NCBI GenBank assembly: GCA_946803715.1
Contig: CAMPET010000336.1
Location: 22,431-37,918, forward strand
DNA length: 15,488 nucleotides
Reading direction: 5' to 3'
DNA from: Beroe ovata
Lineage: Eukaryota; Ctenophora; Nuda; Beroida; Beroidae
Shown here: in pieces, positions 6,640 through 15,488 of the stretch
Position numbering within the stretch: the first letter of the stretch is position 1
Layout of the letters: every line of letters begins with the position of its first letter
Made by a program: the position numbers and the translations under genes
Notes under the pieces: generated by a model
The model's database searches: none
What the model was told of the DNA's origin: nothing
The model's input: the letters and a program-made list of their open reading frames with translations, nothing else

Positions 6640-7067
6640 TACTTATGTCTGGGCTTTCTGTCTTAGCTACTACCTTATACTAGGTCAAGAGTTGTACTTG
6701 CGTTAGCACAGCAAGCATTGGTCATGATGAAATATCGATGTGTGTCAAAGCATCTGTCGTTATCTGGATCAGAGCATCTAAATTCTACCAGCGTGATGTA
6801 GCTGAAAACAGAAAAGCAGCAAAATGCGAAGTCAATACATACATCTCGTGTAACGTCATTCGGCAAAAATTTTCAGAATAAAAAGATTTTCTGTCAGGGA
6901 TAAGATGTTTTCTGTAAATGCTGTCCGTATGTACTATGTAGGCATTCATGCATGGTAACTTGACCAAGAAGATGTCTGCTTCAGCTTGAGATTACTATAC
7001 AAGATGCACGTCTTACTTAAAATATTATGACACGGCGAAATGATATTCACTTGATCTCAGCATTGTG
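6640..7067. other. Unique spacer before block B copy 1, no gene seen
   Basis: It is AT-rich sequence with only short minus-strand ORFs lacking any recognisable motif. It has no counterpart before block B copy 2, so it is outside the duplicated unit. Confidence 0.5.
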
Positions 7068-7261
7068 TATTTTTGTTTCTGTAAGTGTTTAACCTCGGCT
7101 TCAGTAGGTTTAGAATGCAGAAGTTCGGTTCAATGCCCACTAGGCGCATCTATTATGATTACGGTTTAGCTGTATACAGATATCAAACCTTAGATGAATT
7201 ATCAAACTTTAATGAAATAAATTCAGTGAAGTGATGAATTCCATCTGAAAACAAACATCGT

Positions 7262-7492
7262 ATGGGCTCGCAGGGATCAGCAGTTGTGCTGGGCTTACCA
7301 TGTGATATGGAACTTGAACTCGCACCTTTATTCGTTGTGAGATTCCGCTGGAGTCATGGTGTTTTCTGGCATTTCCAATTATGTGTCGTCTTGTCGACAC
7401 AATTTCACTTGGCCCGTAACCATGAACAGCGTAACCAATATAATTTGCGTCCCTATAATTTCAGCAAATCGGTGATCAGCAGAGGAAGATAA
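7262..7492 (+). CDS. Unknown ORF, block B copy 1 (76 codons)
   Basis: It starts MGSQGSAVVLGLPCDMELEL and ends ...YNFSKSVISRGR. Copy 2 (10609-10842) keeps the whole frame (77 codons) despite a compensated indel in the middle. The first half is nearly identical and the second half has several amino-acid changes. The opposite strand is also open here, so an open frame in both copies is weak evidence. No domain is recognised. Confidence 0.25.
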   Translation: MGSQGSAVVLGLPCDMELELAPLFVVRFRWSHGVFWHFQLCVVLSTQFHLARNHEQRNQYNLRPYNFSKSVISRGR

Positions 7493-7570
7493 CGCATCAT
7501 GAGACCTGTATTCGGAAGACATTCTCCACCACCTCTACCACATGTAGTGCCACGCCCTCCTCCTCCATAC
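7466..7570 (+). other. Candidate exon with proline-rich start (copy 1)
   Basis: An acceptor-like 'tataatttcag' ends at 7465. ATG at 7499 opens MRPVFGRHSPPPLPHVVPRP then PPYR, and the frame reaches a donor-like 'cag|gtactt' at 7571. Copy 2 has the same structure (10816-10921) with R-P to R-S and S to F changes and one silent change. It looks like a first coding exon, but no downstream partner exon is identifiable. Possibly a stranded gene fragment. Confidence 0.3.
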
Positions 7571-7816
7571 AGGTACTTGGGTAAAAGTATTGTGTGTCAC
7601 AAGTTTTAATGTGGTAGAATTAATGTAGTACCTATCAGTTTATAGTTTTTTACTCTGATAGCTTTTTCACTTTTTTCACATTGATATAGCTTTGAATATC
7701 TCATTCGATCATCAGATGGCAATTGGCATCGTCCAATTGGATCATCCCATTACTGCTTGCTACAATGAATCATGAACATCAATAATGAACATCAATAATG
7801 AAGCATATAACCTCAT

Positions 7817-8101
7817 TTGAAAGCACGGCATCCCTGCGCCAGCCTCGGGTCATCTGTATTGGAAACTATGCAACGTACTTGCGTACTGTGTAACCTGGCC
7901 ATATCTCATATGTTTGGAGCAGTGGTTTCCATGACAAAACCTGGTACAGGAACTTCCGAAACAATCCACCCAGGCGTGATTATCCGGGAGTCCTTATCTT
8001 GTGCATATTCCAATGAAACATCTCAGTTTTGCATCAAAAGACCGACAAACTGTTTCATTTGTCATGTGACAGTCCATCCAGTGCATTTTGGTCTGCTTTA
8101 A
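7817..8101 (+). pseudogene. Open frame in copy 1, broken in copy 2
   Basis: The 94-codon frame includes ISHMFGAVVSMTKPGTGTSE and several Cys. In copy 2 the equivalent region has an indel near 11156, another near 11222 and an in-frame TAA near 11340. I recognise no family. Probably non-coding or a relic. Confidence 0.15.
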
Positions 8102-9873
8102 TCAGGAATTTCAGGATTATAATTAGATCTGGCTGTCATCAGTTGTGTGTCGAAGTGATTCTAACAATAGACCAATTTTTCGAATCGTATAATTAATCCA
8201 AAAATTAGCTCAACTGATAAGATTTGAGTAGCAATATGAATAAGTTATAACAGACTATCACTCTTAATACCTAGCCTCACTCTTGATGTAGAAACATGTA
8301 GGTACCTTAATAAGTCCTTTCGAAGTTTTTATGGGATCTAAATTTTCAGCATCAGATAGGTACTTTGTAGACCGCTCATGTTTTCATAGTTCATACATTG
8401 CAAGAAGGTACATATTGCAGTCCCTGTCCTTTACACTAAAAAAATTGGAAATTAATTGACTATATAATAGGCAAATTAATTGACTATTCAATGAGCAAAT
8501 TAATTGGCTATTGGTATCAATAAGCAATGCTCACTGGTTAATGATTTCTCATTGTTCTAGAATTTTCCTCCGAAAACGCCCTCTTACTATAGCGCATTTT
8601 GTATATTGCATTTTGTAGCGGAGCTACACTTACACTGCAGTTGGTTAATTGACTAATAAAGCAGCACAATATACTATATACTCTAAAGGTACTGTGTTAC
8701 GTGTAATGAGATAATGTGTACAGTGCTAGCAGTCACTTACAGGTTATAATAGTGATAGCTATCTTATACAAAGTGATCATCATGCAGATTCTTGCTTTTC
8801 AATTTCATATAGGCCTCACTCTCATATATCTCCCTTACACTGTGGAGAGTCCTCTGTGAACAGTATCTACTGGACACTGGACGATGTGTGTAGGTATCGA
8901 TTAATTTGTTATCTGGAACCAATCTGCAACGGCCGCAATGTACCACTATATCTATAGCCAAAGGACATAGGTACCTGACTTATAGGTCCTATAGTTAGGT
9001 AGGTAGGTTCTCTGATGACAAATATTCTTCGATCCCCTATTTCATTACATGGAGACCTTTGTTTCAAAAACTTCCTTTTCTAGTGAGTAATCAGACATCA
9101 TTGTTAAGCTTACAACTGTTTTTGCCCAGTGCCATTCAAGACATATGATGAGGCATACCTTCTAAGTTTTAACGGAACCTATATCTAACGTTTTTGCTTT
9201 GATGATGTGTGTTTACGAAGGAGCAATAGAAGTTGTATGAATAATTCATGTCCCTGATGATTGCTTCGTATTTGTGACGGGTAATGTTCATTTGTCGTCA
9301 TTTGCTACGAGTTCTGACCTCTGGCTCGCATGTAATTTTATGAGTGTATGAGTAGTTTGTATCTCAGCAGCTGCAGAAATCACAAGTAGGATCCATATGA
9401 TCCACCTGTGTGTGAAACACATCAATATTTTCCACAGAGCATTGTTAAATATTTCAGGCAGATTCATTAGAGCTTACTATACTATTGTCGAGCTGTTGTA
9501 ATTCTAATCATTATCTATATCTTAATGTTACGTATAAGATAACTTTGTTTTTGAGTTTTTCGCTGCCTTACATATATCCTATACCTCATGATTTGAACAG
9601 CTGCGCAGTATTTGCAATAGAACTATCGTGGAAATGTTTTAACTTTCACATTGAGAAGCATGCGTAATCTACTCAACATAATGATTAAACGTGTGCAGTT
9701 CATGAGCACACAGCTGTATAGCAGCAGATGGATTAGCATGTGCGGCCTTTTCCCTTCAATTGTACTCACTAGCTTCTACCTGCCAGTGACTAGTTTAGTC
9801 ATGACCTTCATAACTTCCTTTTTTTTACAATTATAGGTACTTGGTTAAAAGTGTTAATCAAAGCTTTTAGTCA

Positions 9874-10412
9874 NAAGCCATCACGCTATCATGGGTCCAG
9901 TGACCACTTGCTAGTTGTGATAGGGAAGGGAAGGTGGGCAATGCGTATATGGATAAACAAGCAAATTGTTGCAGTGCATAACATTTTTAATCTTTTCCAA
10001 AGCTAACCCTACAGGCTAATCACGTTTTCACCTTTAAACCTACTGTAGAATGTAGATTGTAGACCTACGGTGTTGCTACCATAGTTGGTACTACTACTAG
10101 TATATTCTAGTTTTTGATCGTTCCCTTACATTTTGGAACGTTGGAATTGTGATCACACGGTAGAAATTTTGTCCATTTTGATATCAATTTCGCTACACTA
10201 TGGTCAATGCCATTTCCCCAAAGTCTATGTGTTACTCTTATGATGTGTCCCATGCGTTCGACTTCATGTGAACGGTCATTTTCAATCATAACTCAATGAT
10301 CTAATTAACACTTTTACTACCATCCCCCCCAATTTTAGAAAATGTCGAAAATATGCCCCGAATATAAGAACGAATTATACCCCCAATGAAAAATACGGAT
10401 TTGCACCACTGT
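9874..10412. other. Unique spacer between the B copies, no gene seen
   Basis: It begins at an N. It holds a purine-rich tract (gggaagggaagg, near 9924) and a C-rich run (10324-10330). No supported ORF, RNA gene or repeat is seen. Confidence 0.5.
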
Positions 10413-10608
10413 TATTTTTTGTTTCTGTAAGTGTTTAACCTCGGCTTCAGTAGGTTTAGAATGTAGAAGTTCGGTTCAATGCCCACTAGGCGCATCTATA
10501 TATGATTACGGTTTAGCTGTATACAGATATTAAACTTTAGATGAATTATCAAACTTAAATGAGATAAATTCAGTGAACTGATGAATTCCATCTGAAAACA
10601 AACATCGT

Positions 10609-10842
10609 ATGGGCTCGCAGGGATCAGCAGTTGTGCTGGGCTTACCATGTGATATGGAACTTGAACTCGCACCTCTATTCGTTGTGAGATTCCGCTGGAG
10701 TCCTGGTGTTCTCTGGCATGGCATTTACAATTGTGTCGTCTTGTCGACACAATCTTATATGGTCCGTAACCATGAGCAGTGTAACCAATATAATTTGCGT
10801 CCCTATAATTTCAGCAAATCGTTGATCAGCAGAGGAAGATAA
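10609..10842 (+). CDS. Unknown ORF, block B copy 2 (77 codons)
   Basis: It is collinear with 7262-7492 and starts with the same residues, MGSQGSAVVLGLPCDMELEL. It differs in the stretch after FRW and again before NQYNLRPYNFSK. No function can be offered. Low confidence that it is translated. Confidence 0.25.
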   Translation: MGSQGSAVVLGLPCDMELELAPLFVVRFRWSPGVLWHGIYNCVVLSTQSYMVRNHEQCNQYNLRPYNFSKSLISRGR

Positions 10843-10921
10843 CGCATCATGAGATCTGTATTCGGAAGACATTTTCCACCACCTCTCCCACATGTAGTGC
10901 CACGCCCTCCTCCTCCATACA
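10816..10921 (+). other. Candidate exon with proline-rich start (copy 2)
   Basis: An acceptor-like 'tttcag' ends just upstream. ATG at about 10850 opens MRSVFGRHFPPPLPHVVPRP then PPYR, reaching the same donor-like 'cag|gtactt'. See the copy 1 entry. The sequence after the donor diverges between copies. Confidence 0.3.
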
Positions 10922-12928
10922 GGTACTTGGAACTTATGATTTACCTATCAAATTTTAGTTTTTTCACTCTGATAGCTTTTTCACTTTTTTTCACATTGAT
11001 AGCTTTGAATAGGTATTAGGTATCTCATATTCGATCATCCAATGGCAATTGGCATCGTCCAATTGGATCATCCCATTACTGCTTGCTACAATGAATCATG
11101 AACATCAATAATGAACATCAATAATGAAGCATATAACCTCATTTGAAAGCACGGCATCCCAGCTGCGCCAGCCTCGGGTCATCCGTATTGGAAACTATGC
11201 AACGCACTAACGTACTGCGTAGGCCATATCTCATATGTTTGGAGCAGTGGTTTCCATGACAAAACCTGGTACAGGAACTTCCGAAACAATCCAACCCGGC
11301 GTGATTATCCAGGAGCCCTTATCTCGTGCATATTTCAATTAAACATCAGAGTTTTGCATCAAAAGACCGACAAACTGTTTCATTTGTCATGTGACAGTCC
11401 ATCCAGTGCATTTTGGTATGCTTTAATCAGGAATTTCAGGATTATAATTAGATCTGGCTACCATCAGATCTGCAGTTGTGTGTCGAAGTGATTCTAACAA
11501 TGGACCAATTTTTCGAATCGTATAATTAATCCAAAAATTAGCTCAACTTAAAAGATTTCAGTAGCAATATGAATAAGTTATAACAGACTATCACTCTTAA
11601 TAACTAGCCTCATTCTTGATATAGATACATGTTGGTACCTTAATAAGTCCTTTTGAAGTTTTTATGGGATCTCAATTTTCAGCATCAGATAGGTACTTTG
11701 TAGACCGCTCATGTTTTCATAGTTCATACATTGCAAGAAGGTACATATTGCAGTCCAGCAGTCCCTGCAAAAAATTTGGAAATTAATTGACTATATAATA
11801 AGCAAATTAATTGACTATTCAATGAGCAATTGCAAATTAATTGGTTATTGGTATCAATAAGCAATGCTCACTGGTTAATGATTTCTCATTGTTCTAGAAT
11901 TTTCCTCCGAAAACGCCCTCTTACTATAGCGCATTTTGTATATTGCATTTTGTAGCGGAGCTACACTTACACTGCAGTTGGTTAATTGACTAATAAAGCA
12001 GCACAATATACTATATACTCTAAAGGTACTGTGTTACGTGTAATGAGATAATGTGTACAGTGCTAGCAGTCACTTACAGGTTATATTTATAATAGTGATA
12101 GCTATCTTATACAAAGAGATCATCATGCAGATTCTTGCTTTTCAATTTCATTGGCCTCACTCTCAAACATTTATATCTCCCTTACACTGTCCAGTGGATA
12201 GTCCTCTGTGAACAGTATCTACTGGACACTGGACCATGTGTGTAGGTAACGATTAATTTGTTATCTGGAACCAATCTGCAACGGCCGCAATGTACCACTA
12301 TATCTATAGCCAAAGGACATAGGTACCTGACTTATAGGTCCTATAGTTAGGTAGGTAGGTTCTCTGATGACAAATATTCTTCGATCCCCTATTTCATTAC
12401 ATGGAGACCTTTGTTTCAAAAACTTCCTTTTCTAGTGAGTAATCAGACATCATTGTTAAGCTTACAACTGTTTTTGCCCAGTGCCATTCAAGACATATGA
12501 TGAGGCATACCTTCTAAGTTTTAACGGAACCTATATCTAACGTTTTTGCTTTGATGATGTGTGTTTACGAAGGAGCAATAGAAGTTGTATGAATAATTCA
12601 TGTCCCTGATGATTGCTTCGTATTTGTGACGGGTAATGTTCATTTGTCGTCATTTGCTACGAGTTCTGACCTCTGGCTCGCATGTAATTTTATGAGTGTA
12701 TGAGTAGTTTGTATCTCAGCAGCTGCAGAAATCACAAGTAGGATCCATATGATCCACCTGTGTGTGAAACACATCAATATTTTCCACAGAGCATTGTTAA
12801 ATATTCCAGGCAGATTCATTAGAGCTTACTTTACTATTTTCGAGCTGTTGTAATTGTTATCATAATCTATATCTTGATGTAACGTATAAGATAACTTTGT
12901 TTTTGAGTTTTTCGCTGCCATACATATC

Positions 12929-12996
12929 AAGGGGCTGGCAAGCCCCTCGCGGCATCTGTAGGTAGTGNAACCAAATCATATTTGGTTTTGGAAAAA
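12929..12996. mobile_element. 68-bp insertion in B copy 2 with two hairpins
   Basis: Copy 1 (around 9571-9577) lacks this segment. It is flanked by ATATC on both sides (12924-12928, 12997-13001), which could be a 5-bp target duplication, though copy 1 has two extra bases (AT) at the site. It contains AGGGGCT-GGCA-AGCCCCT and AACCAAAT-CAT-ATTTGGTT hairpins and ends in an A-run. The N at 12968 is inside it. Too short to code. Confidence 0.55.
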
Positions 12997-13056
12997 ATAT
13001 CCTATACCTCATGATTTGAACAGCTGCGCAGCATTTGCAACAGAACTATCATGGAA

Positions 13057-13158
13057 TGTTCCCGCGCTGCGTGACCCAAATACTCCGCGCGCGCTGCGCG
13101 TCTCCGTTCTACGACTTTTCAGTTCACTGAGTAGAACAGGGGCGCGCAACGTGTGCAC
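13057..13158. mobile_element. 102-bp CpG-rich insertion in B copy 2 with 9-bp target duplication
   Basis: ATCATGGAA occurs on both sides (13048-13056 and 13159-13167). Copy 1 has a single ATCGTGGAA here and no insert. The insert is far richer in CpG (CGCGCGCGCTGCGCG near 13087) than its surroundings. It has an internal stem GTTCTAC/GTAGAAC. There are no clear terminal inverted repeats and no coding capacity. It is a non-autonomous element of unknown class. Confidence 0.7.
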
Positions 13159-13425
13159 ATCATGGAAATGTTTTAACTTTCATATTGAGAAGCATGCATA
13201 ATCTACTCAACATAATGATTAAAGGTGTGCAGTTCATGAGCACACACTTGTATCATGTAATTGTATAGCAGCTGATGGATTAGTGTAATAGTGTAGCATG
13301 TGCGCCCTTTTCCCTTCAATTGTACTCACTAGCTTCTACCTGCCAGTGACTTTAGTCATGACCTTCATAACTTCCTACTTTTACAATTATACTTGGTTAA
13401 AAGTGTTAATCAAAGCTTTTAGTCA

Positions 13426-13966
13426 CTGGTCTCAACCTAAACTTAAGTGCTTTCGCTCACTTTTTTAGTGAACAGTGTCTACCTGATGATTGAATATTCT
13501 ACACAGCGAGCTATATCAAATATCAATATGGTAGAGAAGCATTATTTTCATAGTTTGAGTTACTTGTTTTCTGCACACTTGCTTGACGTTAAAGCATCTT
13601 TGCTGTGAAATTAGTCTCACAATGAACACGTCTTGTTCTATGTTTCTAGAGAAATTCTATCCCATATATTCTAGGAAATTTCCGCTTTTATCCTTGTGAT
13701 TTTGTCCTATAATTGCTAGCACGGAACCAGTGAAGCGTATCCCACAGATCCCATTATCACCCGCTAAAATTGTAATTTGATGTTTCCTATCTTCCTTCTT
13801 CTTGAGAAATTAAAAAACCTGCCTCATTTCCTATCTTTTCCTTCCTATCAAAAAAACCTGCCCCATTCATACGCGATAACTAATTGCTCTAGCATGGAAA
13901 AACAGAATAACGGTCGATTGCCAGCTGATCCTTCAGCTGTTCAGTTTTCCGCGCGATAATTTTAAA
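13426..13966. other. Spacer between block B and the dehydrogenase locus
   Basis: No supported gene. A short tandem pair beginning TTTCCTATCTT and ending AACCTGCC(C/T)CAT (13783-13868) is present. The 60-codon plus ORF at 13777-13959 overlaps this pair and has no recognisable features. Confidence 0.45.
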
Positions 13967-14035
13967 ATGGCTAACAATAGAGGACAAACTGAAACTTTTG
14001 TGTTCAAAGCCGAGTATTGGCGAGCTTCAAAACCA
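13967..14035 (+). other. Candidate upstream coding exon, in phase with GDH
   Basis: ATG at 13967 (AAAATGG context) opens MANNRGQTETFVFKAEYWRA then SKP. The frame hits a donor 'cca|gtatga' at 14036 in phase 0, and without splicing stops at TGA 14039-14041. Joined to the acceptor 'cctatag' (ends 14322), the frame continues as LDK into the ATG at 14332. This would give the dehydrogenase an extended N-terminus. It is only a possibility; the downstream ATG alone fits family length. Confidence 0.3.
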
Positions 14036-14041
14036 GTATGA

Positions 14042-14322
14042 GTATTCGATGCTTCTGATCGTTGCTTCTGCGTTCCGTTCACATAGATGAGTGAAAGCTG
14101 GTGAATTATTGAGTCTCAGGGAACCTAAAACCGGTTTGGGCATCCTAAAACATTGGGATGGTGATTATCGTTAAGGATCCTCATGAGAATTGGAACTCAT
14201 GGTTGTCCAATTGCATCACCATTAACCAATAATTGGTTACTTCACTGGACTCTCCCTGCACTTTATCACTGCACACTCCCACCCATTGTATACCCAACAC
14301 TAGCTCCCACATGTACCTATAG
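14042..14322. other. Presumed promoter/leader region or first intron of GDH
   Basis: There is a CCAAT on each strand within the hairpin TAACCAA-TAA-TTGGTTA (14223-14239), a weak 'tgtatacc' and no clear TATA box. The acceptor-like 'cctatag' ends at 14322, ten bases before the ATG, so this could instead be an intron following 14035. Confidence 0.35.
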
Positions 14323-14331
14323 CTGGACAAG

Positions 14332-15488
<1,157 letters not shown>

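Larger units (their letters stand above)
7068..9873 (+). repeat. Tandem block B, copy 1 (about 2.8 kb)
   Basis: From TATTTTTGTTTCTGTAAG to AAAGCTTTTAGTCA, this is a direct copy of 10413-13425 (offset 3346 at the left end). The first 1.8 kb carries scattered substitutions and small indels. 8898-9453 appears identical to 12250-12805. A 24-bp triplication (starts 8448, 8472, 8496; core AAATTAATTGACTAT) lies inside. The right edge is followed by an N at 9874. No terminal inverted repeats, LTRs or mobile-element proteins are seen. Confidence 0.88.
10413..13425 (+). repeat. Tandem block B, copy 2 (about 3.0 kb)
   Basis: This is a direct repeat of 7068-9873. It is longer mainly because of two insertions absent from copy 1 (12929-12996 and 13057-13158). 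It lacks about 35 bp found in copy 1 near 7580-7630. The two copies end in the same sequence and then diverge sharply. Confidence 0.88.

Noticed and set aside
6455-6640. Minus-strand ORF rich in VHCHSAY repeats
   Set aside because: It simply translates the 34/36-bp hairpin minisatellite.
7096-7137. Possible Pol III A box (CGGCTTCAGTAGG) and B box (GGTTCAATGCC), as in a tRNA or tRNA-derived SINE
   Set aside because: The boxes are too close (31 bp start to start), the A box has an extra base, and the T-stem does not pair.
12965-13201. 78-codon plus ORF in B copy 2
   Set aside because: It spans both small insertions and an N, and has no equivalent in copy 1.
7068-13425. Block B as a pair of LTRs of a retroelement
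   Set aside because: No TG...CA ends, primer-binding site or gag/pol coding lies between the copies (9874-10412 is only 539 bp).

Overview
The window is nuclear DNA from an animal with small introns, most likely an early-branching invertebrate; a sponge is my best guess, a cnidarian is possible. The evidence is two protein genes split by short introns (about 140-340 nt, GT-AG plus one likely GC-AG), low overall GC, many minisatellites and fold-back elements, and a GdhA-type glutamate dehydrogenase with introns. From family knowledge this enzyme class occurs in some non-bilaterian animals but not in vertebrates. The species call is inference; the intron structure is read directly from the sequence. 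Four single N bases (4950, 9874, 12968, 14528) are assembly ambiguities.

Layout. 1-119 is a 21-bp heptad-like minisatellite. 175-3024 holds the 3' part of a plus-strand gene for a coiled-coil protein ending in a C-terminal death domain. Its eight exons are reconstructed from splice sites; phases agree everywhere except one junction. A 16/19-bp minisatellite and an AATAAA signal (3241) follow its stop. Between the two genes lie about 11 kb with no convincing gene. This stretch is dominated by two tandem duplications. Block A (about 1.1 kb) is at 3763-4864 and 4982-6059, each copy ending in a 19/26-bp minisatellite. Block B (about 2.8-3.0 kb) is at 7068-9873 and 10413-13425. A second, self-complementary minisatellite lies at 6501-6624. 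Comparing the two B copies exposes two small insertions in copy 2 with target-duplication-like flanks, and a 556-bp core that appears identical between otherwise diverged copies. 14332-15453 holds the first four coding exons of an NADP-type glutamate dehydrogenase gene on the plus strand; it runs off the right edge.

The two real genes are not obviously linked in function. One looks like an adaptor that self-associates through coiled coils and signals through a death domain. The other assimilates ammonium by reductive amination of 2-oxoglutarate. The duplicated middle carries short ORFs kept in both copies, some with splice-like borders, but they decay between copies and I recognise none of them. 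All identity statements come from reading by eye, not from computed alignments.
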